This document shows positions 33,535 to 43,313 of a stretch of DNA of 64,000 nucleotides, in pieces; position 1 is the first letter of the stretch; each line of letters opens with the position of its first letter. A program made the translations under genes and the position numbers. The DNA is from Verrucomicrobiota bacterium (GTDB lineage Bacteria; Verrucomicrobiota; Verrucomicrobiia; Chthoniobacterales; Terrimicrobiaceae): positions 1 to 64,000 of the forward strand of contig JAPLTF010000015.1 of the NCBI GenBank assembly GCA_026398275.1, written 5' to 3'. The notes under the pieces were generated by a model. The model was not told where the DNA came from and ran no database searches. It saw only the letters and a program-made list of their open reading frames with translations.

Positions 33535-36500
33535 TCATGGCAGGGAGATGGTGACGCGGTAGAAGCGCTTGGGTGCGGTGGTGAGGTCGGTAGCGGATTT
33601 TGTGGTGCCGTCGCCGGCGATCGGGGAGCCGAGGGGGGACCATCCGACGAGGTCGGTGGAGACCTGCGGTTGGTAGAGCCGCCCGGCGATGGTCGGGAAC
33701 GAGAAGGTGAAGCCGCCGGTGACCGGAGCGACGGTGGTGAGCGGCTGCCCGCTGGAGGCGGAGTTCGGGTTTGAGCCGAAGAGGAATTCCGTGCGGTCCA
33801 GCAAGCCGTCGCTGTCGGCGTCGCCGGTGCCGTCGCGATTGAGGTTTTGGAAGTTCGCAATCTCCCACGCATCCGGCAGCCCGTCGTTATCGGTGTCCGG
33901 GTTTGTCAGGTCGGTGCCGAGGTCGAACCCGAGCGTGACGACATGCGGCCCGGCGCCGGTGAGTTCGACCTCGACCTGGCTGGTCTGGGCCTGGTTGCGG
34001 CGGAGGACGGTGGTGAAGCCGGTGGCGGCGACATCGGTGGCGGCTGTGTTGATCTGCGGAGCCTGGACCCAGGCGCGGACGGTGTCCGTCGCGCCGGTGT
34101 TCGTGAGATTGACGCGGGTGGGAGCCGGGTTGGTTTCCACAAGCCCGACCTGCCCGCGGGTCATGAGGTCGAGGAGGTTGGGCGAGAGTCCGAAGCGGAC
34201 GTAGGCCTTGTTGAGGCCGGTGAGCGTATAGGTGGCTTCGAGGCGCTCGGACGCGGCATTCGTGAGGCGGATCGTCTTGGTGACGCCGCCATTGGTGAAT
34301 GTCCATCCAGTGCCGCTTGGGGCGGCGGTGACATTATATACTGCATTGACCCCGGCGTTGCTGGTGGCGTTAGACGTGCTCACCGTCCACCAGTCCTTGA
34401 ACCCGCTGGTGCGGAAGGCCGAGATGGCTGTCGTTGCCCCGACAAAGTTGCTCGCCCCTTCATCCTCGGTTTCCGTGCCGCTGTAAGATGCAAAGTTGCC
34501 CGCGACCTGCCAGAGCTTTCCGGTGTTGGGATCGCGCATCCAGGCGGCGGTCATGCGGCCGCCCTTCGCCTCGAACAGCGCAAAGACCCGGCTGTTGAAG
34601 AGAAGGAATTCCATCGCGCCGTCGAGGTCCACATCCGACGTCTCAGCGCCGAGCGTGGACGATGTCGCGGAGTCCGCCCACTGCTGGACACGGGCGTAGA
34701 CTTTTGCGAAGCGGGCCTGCGACTGGGAGAAGCGGGCGAAGTCCGAAAGCGCCTGTCCGGAGTCCGTGTCGGGGTTGATGTAAGCGCCGGTGCTGAACTT
34801 GCTGAGGTCGCTGTTCGTCGTGTTGTGGAAGGCGGTTTCGAACATTGCTCCGTGCAGGACGGCATTCGAGAGGTCCCCGAGGCCGGAGGAGAAGGCGGTG
34901 CCCGAGAGCGACAGCCAGGCGGCATTCGAGTGCCCGCTCACGCCAACCTGCCCGAAGGCATCGGTCGCGCCGAAGTTGGTGGCTGCAAGGCTCACCTCTT
35001 TGCCCGATCCGAAATACCAGTTGTCGTAGTTTTCCTGCGTCGCGTGATCGATCCAGTCCTTGGCTGACTGCACGAGGTTCTGGGCGACTCCCCGCTCTTT
35101 TGTTCCCCAGGTTGTGGAAATATTTCCATCCTGTCCCTTATACGGAACCTGGCCGTTGATGATATTCCCGGCGGTCACGACGCGAATCCATGGACGGCTC
35201 GCGAGCCAGCGGACATTTGTGTCGTAGGATGTGGCCTTGGCGTTGCTGGCAAAGTCGCTCATGTCGCGCCAGAGGACGACGACCTGATCCTGGATGTCGC
35301 TCCGTGCGCGGCGGGAGAGCAATTCGCGGACAGGCTCGGAGGCACCCTCATCCTGGGTCTGGTCGAGATACTCGGACGTCACGTCGTGGATCGGGAAGAT
35401 TTTGACTCCGTTCACCTGATTGATCCGGAAACCGTCGGTGCCGAGGGCCGAGGTGCGGCCGAACCATTTGACGAAATGCCTTGTCTGGTCGGCGAACGTG
35501 TAGCCATAGCCCATGCCGGAAATCAGGCCGAGGGTCTCGTCGTCGAGGACCCGCTCCGGAGCCCAGAACGCCTGCCGGGAGGCGGCGGTCGTGCCGTTCC
35601 CGTAGATGGCGTCGAGGAAATTGTTCGCGAGCCCGATGTTCGTGTTGTTGAAGGCCTGCGGAAAATATTTTGGAACATGGTCGGCGAACGTCGATCCCAG
35701 GATCTGGGCCTTGCCGCCGGAGATCAGATTACGGATTCGCGTATTCATGGACGGCCCGTCATTTGACGCGCCGGGGGCGGGGTTTTTTGCCCACTGGAGG
35801 GCAGACGCGAGCGTGGGAGTGATGTGCAGGGTGAGCGGGGCGTTATAGGCCTCGTGCGTCTGCAGCATCCGAAAATATCCGGCGGCACCGGTGGCGGCGC
35901 CATCGTGGACCAGGCTCTGCATCGTGCTGCCCGGCTGGATCGCCTGGTTGCCGTGGGCGAGAAGCATGACCTTGGCGGCCTTGCCGCGGTCGTTGGTGGT
36001 CGAGCGCCCGAAGTAGCTCGTCAGTTTGCCGTTCAGGCTGATGTTCGACTGGTCCTTCCAGTAGTCCGAGGCGAGCCAGTCGTCGCCGATCGTATCGCGG
36101 ATGTCGTTGCGTCCAGCGATGTCGCCGGCGCCGCCAGTCTGCGTGCCATCGCGGGTGGTGAAGACCTGGAAGTTCAGCGTGGCCGGATCGCCGAGCCATC
36201 CGGCATCGATCAATGCCTGGCGCTGGACGCCGATCTCCACGGCGTCATATTTGCTCGACCAGGCGATCTCGCCAAGGCCGTTGGCGGCGATGCCGCGGCG
36301 CACGACGCCGTGCGCATAGGGATCCTGCACGTAAGTCGTCGTGTTGTCCGCGCGGTCCAGGTCCACCGAGACGCTGCCGGAATTCGTGGCGTAGGCACCG
36401 ACGACGACTTCCCAGCCCATGTCAGTCGCGATATCCACGCTGTCCGGAAGCGCCCGCTCGCCGACTGCCGGATTGCCGGTATCGATGACGATGTAGGCAT

Positions 36501-39500
36501 CCACCTCGCCCTGCTCGGCGTAGGCGACAAGGTCGAGGAAATCGATACGGAAATAGACTTTGCCGTCGCCACCATCGGCAGCTGCTCCGCCGTCGCGGAA
36601 CGAGAAGGCGACGATATCCCGCGAGCTGTCGTAGCCGTTCGTGCGATAGACATCCGCGCCCTGGCTTCCGCCCTCGTTGTATTCGTCCAGCGCGAGGAGG
36701 TCGGTGGATTTCCAATCGGTAAACGTGCCGACATGGATCGTCCCCTCCCCTCCTCCGTTGCCAATCACGGTCACCTGGGTCGGATTCGTACCCGCGGCCA
36801 GCTCCGCAAGGTTGTTGAACCCGTCGCCATCCGGATCCCCCGCCGCGCCGTTCTTCGGGTCGCCCGTCAGGTCGGTCCGGTAGGAAGTCGTGCCGTTGTC
36901 GAGCGGATCGAGCCCGTATTGGACCTCCCACCCGTCAGGCAGCCCGTCGCCGTCGGTGTCGGCTTTGAGCGGGTTCGTCTCTGTCCAAAGCTCGCCGCCA
37001 TCATGGATGCGGTTATTGTTCGTGTCGCCATCGATGCGCCCGTTGAAATTCTTGTCCTCGCCATATCCGTCGGTAAGCCCGTCGCCGTCGGAGTCCGCCT
37101 TGGTCGGGCTGGTCTCGGTCCAGGTTTCAAACGAATCGATATTATTGTTCGGCCAATCGCCGGCGTTCGGGCGGACCGCTACAGACCTGTATTGATCCCT
37201 TGAAGCGGCGAGCGGCAACGGCTTCCCATCGCCATCCGTCCAGCCGTTGCGATTCGCATCTTCGATCCCGTCCAATATCCCGTCGCCATCGGAATCCGGG
37301 TTGGTCGGATCGGTGACCGATCCGGCCGCCTGGCGAGTCCGGCTGTCGCCTGCGCTCAGGTTCCCCACGCCGGGGACAATGGGATCGGCATTTTCCACGA
37401 CAGCGTAGAGCGGAGGATCCATGTCCCCGATGAAATTTGGGAATCCGTCCGAATTGGTGTCAACCACGGTGTTGGTCGCATTTCCCGCCGTCCGCCAGCC
37501 GACTTCGAGTCCGTCGGGGAGCCCATCGCCGTCGGAGTCCGGCGTGTTCGGAAGGCTGCGTCCGTAGGCGTTATAGACATGCACGTCGCCGTTCTTCCAA
37601 GTTTCCGGATTTCCAACCGGGAGGGCTTTCGGTGTGGCCTCGTCGATGTCGAGAATCCCGTCGTTGTCGTCATCGTTGTATTCGTTGGTATCAGTCGTGA
37701 CGCTCTGGCGGAGGACGGCGGTCGCCGTGCGCGCCGAGACGACGGGATCTGCCCCGCCGGTGGACGCGACGAGTTGGTAGCTTCCGGGCGCTGTGATGCG
37801 CCACGGGAAATCCCATGTCTTCGTGTTGCCGCTGGTTGTGACGACCGTGCCGTCCCAAGTGCCGTTGGCGTTGGAATCCACGAGCGACGGTTGCTCGTTG
37901 GCATCCCAACTGCCATTCGCATTCACGTCGGTGAAGGTTTCTCCGGAATCGTATTGGTGGTTGTTGTTGGCGTCCACATACGGCTCTGCGCCGTCGAATT
38001 TCCCGTTGCTGTTGGCATCCACGTAGGTCTCGTTCAGGAGTTCGAGGGCAGGCGATCCCGAGAGCGTGAGGTTGCCGACCGGCGCGCTGGTGCTCACACG
38101 GACCGTATAGACCGTGGAATCCGGGCCGGGGCCGTCCGGGATGACAATCTCGACCGGTTTGCCATCCGAGCCGATCTCGGCCGGCTGGGTGATCTGGACA
38201 TAGGGCTTCGTGCTCGGGGCGGCTTTCACGGTGCGGCTGGCATCAATTTTCAGCCCCAGCTTGGTTGCGTCGGGGTAGTCGGCAGGGAATGTGAATTCGA
38301 CATTCAGCTCATGGAGATACTCCGCCACATCGTTGTAGAGGTTTGGCAGCGGGATCGACAGTTCGTAGTAGGCACCGGCTGCGCCAAAGTTGCCGCGATC
38401 GACCGTCCACCCGGTGCGGCTTTGGGTGACCTTGTCGGCGGTGAACGTGAAGCGGTTTAGGAGTGCGGCATCATTGGCGGCCCCGTTGGCTAGCGCCTTA
38501 GAGAAATAGACCTTCATCGTGTAGTTGTCGTCCACGCGGTCGCCGTCGCTCTGAGGCCAGGCGATGTTGACGCGCTCGAGCGGGCCGGCGGTCGCGACCG
38601 TGCGGATCACGTCGGTGAAGTGCCCGGCTTCCGCCGAGAGGCTGAAATTGTGCGAAGACGAGGCCTCCAGCAGACGGAACTTGAGGGTGGCGGTGCCGGT
38701 GGCCGGAATGTTCGTGTAGCGGATGCGCCATTCCTTCTGGAAGGCGCTGGTGACGGCGGGGTTGGCGGTGACCTCGGTCGCGCTGGCCCATGCGACGGAG
38801 GTGGCTTCGTCATAAACCCCATTGCCGTTGAGATCGGTGAATGCCTCGGTGGAATCATGAACGCTGTTTTTGTTGGCGTCTGTGAACGGCTCGAATCCGT
38901 CGCCGTTGCCGTTGAGTTGCTTGGTGGCCGAGTCGTTGTTCCCCGCCTCGCTGTCCGCGATGTTATACCAGAGTTCCTGGACGGTGGGATCGGTGCGCAC
39001 GACGATCTCGTAGCTCGATCCTCCGACAGTTTCCCCGTCGTGCGGGAACGCGACCTCGCCCTGAGGGGTCTGCGCGTCGTAGTAGAAAGTCTGGGTGAAC
39101 GTCTGGTAAAGCGCGGCCTGGGAGTTCGGATTGCGGTTGAGAAGCGCCTTCGCGCGGATGACGTGGAACCCTTCCTTCAGGCCGGTGGTCAGCGAGTTGT
39201 AGTCGTCGTGCTGTTCAAAGGAAACCGTCGAGGGATCGAAATTCTCGATCTTGAACGTCGTCAGCATTTTCAACTTGGGCGCTATATTGGCCTCAGTAGG
39301 CCATAAGGAACCTGCGCCGATCTTGAACACCCCGATTTTGTAACGGCTCGCGCCTGGATCGAAATCGGAAGGCATCGTGGCGCTCGCCCACCAGTTGAAA
39401 CCGGTGCCGCTCTGCGCGGCTTGGTAGTTCATCTCAACGACCTTCGTCTTTCCTCTTCCGATCCCGCCAGCGCCTTCCGGGTAATAACTGGCGTCCGTGG

Positions 39501-41883
39501 TGTAGTAGACAAACATCTTGTAGCCGCCGCCAACCGAATTGACCTTGGCCCAAAGCTTCTTCGTGGAAACATCGTATTGGTTGAAGCTTCCATCGACCGT
39601 CGCTGCGGGGTCGTGGTAAATGAACTCTGCTGTGTCGGAGCTGATGTTGCGGGTTCCATTTCCCATGTTCAGAACCCCGCTGGTCGTAAATGTCTCGGCA
39701 CCAGGAGAGCCTGTGATATTGCGTCCCCCGTCACCGGCCAACTTTGCCGCAAACAATTCCGGATACTGGCGATAGACAAAATCGGGCTGTTCGTAACCAA
39801 CCCATGTGTCCGTGCGAAGGGCCGGCGGGTTGTCCCGCTTCGCGGGGTCGGTGAGCGGCGTCGGATCTGCACCGGTGATATCCCGTATTGTGCCATTGAG
39901 GTCCACTCCGCCATCGAGCTTGAGCATGATATTTTCGGCGGATCCGTCCGCGCGGGCGATGATCGTGAGCGGCGAACCGGATTTCACGATGGGAACGCTT
40001 GTCCGGTAGGTATAGGGCACGGGAGTTTCGCCCGCCGCATAGCCGCGGTTCGAGAGTCCGTAAGGGTTAAACGAAGCGTCGCCATCCGGTCCGTCCTTTC
40101 GGGTTACCGTGATCTTCTGGACCTCCTCCCCATTCTGGTAAAGCGTGACGGCGGAGTCCGGCCAGTAGGTCGAAAGCTCGGGAGTGCGGTAGCCGAAGAC
40201 ATAGTAGCCGCCCGGCGGGACAATGACCTCGTAAAGCTTGTCCGCGTATTTGTAGAACCCTCCCTGATATGACCCGTTCGGCCCGGTCGCGTATTGATAG
40301 AGATAGGCCCCGCTTGGAAAGCTTGTGGCGAAAGACCGCGCCTGGCCGGAGGCGTTGTTGTCGTTCATCATCACGACCATCGTGACTTCGTCGGCAGCAC
40401 TCCCATTTTGGCGCTCCGATCCACCCGGGTTCCGGTTGTCGCGCCGCTCGTAAGCAAGAAAATCATTGTCACCCCAGCGCCCGACCTGGAACCCGCGCGC
40501 AAAATCCTGGTGAATCTTCAGCAGGTTCGGGATGCGCGGATCGGCAAACTGCCCGAGGAATGCGGTGTTGGCATGGCGGGGAAACGCGCCTCCGGATTCC
40601 CCGAGCGTCTCCGCCTGGTAGTAGCCATCGGTGTAGACCAGCCCGAGCCCTTCCCTCGTGTAGTAGAGCGCGTGCTGCAGATGCCGCATGGACGCGTAGT
40701 CGTTGTCATGGCTGGTCGCGTGCATCACGCCGAGGGATGATGAAAATCCGCCTCCTCCGGGAGAATCGAGCCCCGAGAGCGTCCCCCACGGGCTGCCGAG
40801 AACACCGTTGAGCTTCGACCGCAGCTCGTTGTCCACCAAACGCATCCCCGCATCCCAGTAGCCGGAATATCCCGGAGGAGAGCCGAGGTGCTCGCCAAAA
40901 ATCATCGCGTCGTCGCGGCCTTTTTCCGTATCGAACACCGAGTCCCGGTGGTTCGCATCCGAAAACCCTCGCGTGAGGTTGAACTGCCGCTGGACGCCGC
41001 CGATGTAGCCCGCATCGCTGGAGTCCTTGTCGGCACCGCTCTGCTTTCCAAAAAAGTAATCCGGCACATGCTTGACCGCATCGAGCCGGAGCCCGTCCGC
41101 CTTCGTGCGATCCATCAGCCAGCGGGCGGCGCGGATCAGGTAGGCGCCGACATCTTCTTTGAACGCATTGGGGTTCGCATCCATGTCCGCCTTCGTCACG
41201 TTGCCGAAGCCGACATACTGGCCGCTGCTGTTGATGCAGTAAAACTCCGGGTTGTTTGGGTGGCGGACAAATGAGTATTTCTCGTGCGTCGAGCCCTCGG
41301 TCTTTCCGAAATTCGCATTCGGCGTCTCCTGCGCGATGTCGATCAGGTCCGCCAGCCCGAGGTTCTGGACCTGCCAGGCCGACCCCCAGTCGCGGGTGTT
41401 GTCCCACTTGCGGTAAAACCCGTCCTCCGTGACGCGCAGGTGAAAATCCTCCGGCACCATCCCGGGATACACGTCGATCGGCGTGTTTTCGTTATACCCC
41501 GGCACGTCGAACGCCCGGTGGTTCACGACGTTGTCGAAATAGATCCGGATCCCAAACCGGTGAGCCACCTCGACCAGTTGCAGCAGCTCCGCCTCGGTCC
41601 CGTATCGCGTCCGAACCGTGTCGCGCTGAAGCCTGCTCCCCAGATCGAGCGGATCCCACAAATCATACCCGACCGAAAGCCCGCCGCTCCCTTTTGTCGG
41701 CGGCGGCAGCCAGAGCGACGAATACCCAGCCTCAGCCAGCTCCGGCATCTTCCGCGTGATCTCCGCCCAGCTCGTGTTGAAATACTGCAGCATCGCCTCC
41801 GCGCGCGCCTGCCCGCAGCCAATGATCGAAAGCAGAAATCCTGCGAGGATTCCTCTCCATCGATATGCGGGTTGGTCGGTCAT
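33535..41883 (-). CDS. Giant secreted GH13-GH57 fusion glucan hydrolase (2782 aa)
   Basis: One uninterrupted frame. The N-terminal signal (GILAGFLLSIIGCGQARA) contains a lipobox-like IIGC, so it may be a lipoprotein. A GH13 alpha-amylase follows: nucleophile D in GLRLDAVKH (about residue 266), acid E in IFGEHLG (about 329) and D in ATSHDND (about 390). The middle holds beta domains and many acidic calcium-type repeats (for example SDGDGLPDGLEVG, SDGDGILDGIEDANRNG; about residues 1080-1130 and 1370-1700). A DOMON/glucodextranase-like module lies near 1710-1930. From about 1965 a GH57-like domain appears, with LLAHGNQ, ADHVPKYFPQ and FWAPERVLDDETL (catalytic-type E near 2104). The chain closes with another acidic repeat and a beta domain ending FYRVTISLP. 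It likely degrades large alpha-glucans at the cell surface. A GTG 33 bases upstream is an alternative start. Confidence 0.85.
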   Translation of the reverse strand: MTDQPAYRWRGILAGFLLSIIGCGQARAEAMLQYFNTSWAEITRKMPELAEAGYSSLWLPPPTKGSGGLSVGYDLWDPLDLGSRLQRDTVRTRYGTEAELLQLVEVAHRFGIRIYFDNVVNHRAFDVPGYNENTPIDVYPGMVPEDFHLRVTEDGFYRKWDNTRDWGSAWQVQNLGLADLIDIAQETPNANFGKTEGSTHEKYSFVRHPNNPEFYCINSSGQYVGFGNVTKADMDANPNAFKEDVGAYLIRAARWLMDRTKADGLRLDAVKHVPDYFFGKQSGADKDSSDAGYIGGVQRQFNLTRGFSDANHRDSVFDTEKGRDDAMIFGEHLGSPPGYSGYWDAGMRLVDNELRSKLNGVLGSPWGTLSGLDSPGGGGFSSSLGVMHATSHDNDYASMRHLQHALYYTREGLGLVYTDGYYQAETLGESGGAFPRHANTAFLGQFADPRIPNLLKIHQDFARGFQVGRWGDNDFLAYERRDNRNPGGSERQNGSAADEVTMVVMMNDNNASGQARSFATSFPSGAYLYQYATGPNGSYQGGFYKYADKLYEVIVPPGGYYVFGYRTPELSTYWPDSAVTLYQNGEEVQKITVTRKDGPDGDASFNPYGLSNRGYAAGETPVPYTYRTSVPIVKSGSPLTIIARADGSAENIMLKLDGGVDLNGTIRDITGADPTPLTDPAKRDNPPALRTDTWVGYEQPDFVYRQYPELFAAKLAGDGGRNITGSPGAETFTTSGVLNMGNGTRNISSDTAEFIYHDPAATVDGSFNQYDVSTKKLWAKVNSVGGGYKMFVYYTTDASYYPEGAGGIGRGKTKVVEMNYQAAQSGTGFNWWASATMPSDFDPGASRYKIGVFKIGAGSLWPTEANIAPKLKMLTTFKIENFDPSTVSFEQHDDYNSLTTGLKEGFHVIRAKALLNRNPNSQAALYQTFTQTFYYDAQTPQGEVAFPHDGETVGGSSYEIVVRTDPTVQELWYNIADSEAGNNDSATKQLNGNGDGFEPFTDANKNSVHDSTEAFTDLNGNGVYDEATSVAWASATEVTANPAVTSAFQKEWRIRYTNIPATGTATLKFRLLEASSSHNFSLSAEAGHFTDVIRTVATAGPLERVNIAWPQSDGDRVDDNYTMKVYFSKALANGAANDAALLNRFTFTADKVTQSRTGWTVDRGNFGAAGAYYELSIPLPNLYNDVAEYLHELNVEFTFPADYPDATKLGLKIDASRTVKAAPSTKPYVQITQPAEIGSDGKPVEIVIPDGPGPDSTVYTVRVSTSAPVGNLTLSGSPALELLNETYVDANSNGKFDGAEPYVDANNNHQYDSGETFTDVNANGSWDANEQPSLVDSNANGTWDGTVVTTSGNTKTWDFPWRITAPGSYQLVASTGGADPVVSARTATAVLRQSVTTDTNEYNDDDNDGILDIDEATPKALPVGNPETWKNGDVHVYNAYGRSLPNTPDSDGDGLPDGLEVGWRTAGNATNTVVDTNSDGFPNFIGDMDPPLYAVVENADPIVPGVGNLSAGDSRTRQAAGSVTDPTNPDSDGDGILDGIEDANRNGWTDGDGKPLPLAASRDQYRSVAVRPNAGDWPNNNIDSFETWTETSPTKADSDGDGLTDGYGEDKNFNGRIDGDTNNNRIHDGGELWTETNPLKADTDGDGLPDGWEVQYGLDPLDNGTTSYRTDLTGDPKNGAAGDPDGDGFNNLAELAAGTNPTQVTVIGNGGGEGTIHVGTFTDWKSTDLLALDEYNEGGSQGADVYRTNGYDSSRDIVAFSFRDGGAAADGGDGKVYFRIDFLDLVAYAEQGEVDAYIVIDTGNPAVGERALPDSVDIATDMGWEVVVGAYATNSGSVSVDLDRADNTTTYVQDPYAHGVVRRGIAANGLGEIAWSSKYDAVEIGVQRQALIDAGWLGDPATLNFQVFTTRDGTQTGGAGDIAGRNDIRDTIGDDWLASDYWKDQSNISLNGKLTSYFGRSTTNDRGKAAKVMLLAHGNQAIQPGSTMQSLVHDGAATGAAGYFRMLQTHEAYNAPLTLHITPTLASALQWAKNPAPGASNDGPSMNTRIRNLISGGKAQILGSTFADHVPKYFPQAFNNTNIGLANNFLDAIYGNGTTAASRQAFWAPERVLDDETLGLISGMGYGYTFADQTRHFVKWFGRTSALGTDGFRINQVNGVKIFPIHDVTSEYLDQTQDEGASEPVRELLSRRARSDIQDQVVVLWRDMSDFASNAKATSYDTNVRWLASRPWIRVVTAGNIINGQVPYKGQDGNISTTWGTKERGVAQNLVQSAKDWIDHATQENYDNWYFGSGKEVSLAATNFGATDAFGQVGVSGHSNAAWLSLSGTAFSSGLGDLSNAVLHGAMFETAFHNTTNSDLSKFSTGAYINPDTDSGQALSDFARFSQSQARFAKVYARVQQWADSATSSTLGAETSDVDLDGAMEFLLFNSRVFALFEAKGGRMTAAWMRDPNTGKLWQVAGNFASYSGTETEDEGASNFVGATTAISAFRTSGFKDWWTVSTSNATSNAGVNAVYNVTAAPSGTGWTFTNGGVTKTIRLTNAASERLEATYTLTGLNKAYVRFGLSPNLLDLMTRGQVGLVETNPAPTRVNLTNTGATDTVRAWVQAPQINTAATDVAATGFTTVLRRNQAQTSQVEVELTGAGPHVVTLGFDLGTDLTNPDTDNDGLPDAWEIANFQNLNRDGTGDADSDGLLDRTEFLFGSNPNSASSGQPLTTVAPVTGGFTFSFPTIAGRLYQPQVSTDLVGWSPLGSPIAGDGTTKSATDLTTAPKRFYRVTISLP

Positions 41884-42028
41884 GGGTCCGGGGGTCTGGA
41901 GACAAAGGAATCCCACCAGCTCGGTTACGCAACCGGTTTTACGGTGCCTCCCTTTGCCAACAAAACTTCACTGTCGCCTGATTCTTAAAAATTTAGTTCG
42001 CATTCCCTGTTGGCACAAAGCGAATGTC

Positions 42029-42034
42029 ATTATA
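42029..42034 (-). promoter_or_regulatory. TATAAT -10 box for the giant glucan hydrolase
   Basis: A perfect TATAAT on the minus strand, placed about 150 bases before the ATG at 41883. No good -35 lies at 17 bases; TTGCGG lies at 19. The LacI candidate site directly abuts the box on its upstream side, where a bound repressor would block polymerase. Confidence 0.4.
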
Positions 42035-42047
42035 CAGTTCAACTGTT
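42033..42047. promoter_or_regulatory. Candidate LacI operator B
   Basis: TACAGTTCAACTGTT, with ACAGTT and AACTGT as arms around a central C. It lies between the giant enzyme gene and the divergent regulator gene, touching the TATAAT of the former and 25 bases upstream of the latter's ATG. It could thus control both directions, including the regulator itself. Confidence 0.6.
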
Positions 42048-42071
42048 CATCGGCCGCAACCGCCCACCCAG

Positions 42072-43154
42072 ATGTCCACCCCGAACATGTCAGCGATCGC
42101 CCGCGAGGCGGGAGTCGGCAAAGCCACGGTTTCCCTGGCGCTGCGGAACGATCCGCGGCTCCGGCTCGAGACCCGGCAGCGGATTCAGACAATCGCGCAC
42201 CGGATGGGCTACCAGGCAAACGCGGTGGTCTCGAACCTCATGGCACAGCTCCGCGCGAGCAGAAATCCGAAATACCAGTCGACCCTGGGAATCCTGAACG
42301 CCTCGCACGCCCGCGACAGCCTGCAGAAAAACCTCACCTTCCGGCGCTGGACAAGCGGCCTGGTCGCTCACTGCAGCGAACTCGGCTACGGCACCGATGA
42401 GTTCTGGCTCCACGAACCAGGTGTCGACCCGGAGCGCCTGAAACAGATCCTGCAAGCGCGGAACATCCGTGGGGTGATCATCGCCGCGATGCTCGACCAC
42501 CGGGAACTGCCGCCGGAATTCGACATTCTGTGGCAGGACCTCGCCTGCGTGGTCGTGGGGATCCGTCCCGAGCGCCCCGCGCTCCATTTTGCCTGCAACG
42601 ACCAGTTCTCGACCGCCATGCACACCGCCTGGGAGCTCGATCGGCTCGGGTATTCCCGCCCGGGCCTGATTATCGATCCCGTGATCGAGGAAAATGTCGA
42701 CCATCGCTTCACGGCAGGGTTTTATGCGGGCCGGACGCTGGAGGATCTGAAAAACCGGATCCCCGTTCTTGATTTCCGACCCGAGGCGCAGGGGCTCTTC
42801 GCGGAGTGGATGAAAAAATACGAGCCGGACGTACTTGTCTGCACGCATCCGGAAATCCGGGACTGGCTCGATGCCACCGGGCTCAGATGCCCGCAGGACA
42901 TCGGCCTCGTCCACCTCGATCTGACACCCGAACTCGAAGGCTGGAGCGGCATGAACCAGAACAACGAGGTCGTCGGCGCGTTTGCGGCGGATCTCGTGAT
43001 CGGCCAGCTCCACCGCAATGAGGTCGGCATTCCGGACCGCCCGAAATGCATGATGATCGAGAGCCAGTGGGTCCACGGCTCCACCCTGCGAAATCCGCCC
43101 GGCGTCAAAAAGCCATCCCGCCCGAAAGCCCGGGGAAAAGTGGCCAGAGCCTGA
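42072..43154 (+). CDS. LacI-family transcriptional regulator
   Basis: A 360-residue protein. The helix-turn-helix starts at residue 6 (MSAIAREAGVGKATVSLALRND), with the hinge helix region ANAVVSNLMAQL. The C-terminal two-thirds is a periplasmic-binding-protein-like sensor (RGVIIAAMLD, LDRLGYSRPGLI, DIGLVHLDL). The effector is probably a maltose-type or other glucan sugar, judged from the divergent glucan hydrolase genes. The ATG at 42072 is preceded by a candidate operator, so autoregulation is likely. An ATG at 42024 would put the operator inside the coding region and adds residues unlike the family. The basic tail (KKPSRPKARGK) is unusual. Confidence 0.88.
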   Translation: MSTPNMSAIAREAGVGKATVSLALRNDPRLRLETRQRIQTIAHRMGYQANAVVSNLMAQLRASRNPKYQSTLGILNASHARDSLQKNLTFRRWTSGLVAHCSELGYGTDEFWLHEPGVDPERLKQILQARNIRGVIIAAMLDHRELPPEFDILWQDLACVVVGIRPERPALHFACNDQFSTAMHTAWELDRLGYSRPGLIIDPVIEENVDHRFTAGFYAGRTLEDLKNRIPVLDFRPEAQGLFAEWMKKYEPDVLVCTHPEIRDWLDATGLRCPQDIGLVHLDLTPELEGWSGMNQNNEVVGAFAADLVIGQLHRNEVGIPDRPKCMMIESQWVHGSTLRNPPGVKKPSRPKARGKVARA

Positions 43155-43216
43155 AGGTTCCTCAACCGCGCTGCGAGGAGACGGCATAGAACATCTGCCG
43201 GAATTAATTACCGAAA

Positions 43217-43278
43217 TGGAGGGACGATCGCCGTGTCGTCCCTTGAATAAGTGGGACCGGACAGCGCCGGTCCCTCCA
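43217..43278. repeat. REPIN-like pair of GGGAC hairpins
   Basis: TGGAGGGAC (43217-43225) and its reverse complement GTCCCTCCA (43270-43278) enclose two hairpins, GGGACGA-tcgccgtg-TCGTCCC and GGGACCGG-acagcg-CCGGTCCC. It lies in the 221-base gap 43155-43375 between the LacI gene and the pseudopilin gene, which has no other gene-like content. Nearby are TTTCGGCAACTGCTC (43295-43309, repeated at 53353-53367) and another CTGTGC-loop hairpin. Confidence 0.65.
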
Positions 43279-43313
43279 GGATTCCGGAAGCCAATTTCGG
43301 CAACTGCTCTAAA

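Noticed and set aside
41931-41938. AACCGGTT palindrome upstream of the giant enzyme as a second LacI operator
   Set aside because: It is only 8 bases, lies within the leader close to the start codon, and does not match the shared GTTCAACTGTT core.
42010-42030. TTGGCAC upstream of lacI as a sigma-54 promoter
   Set aside because: The -12 element (TTGCA at the correct spacing) is missing.
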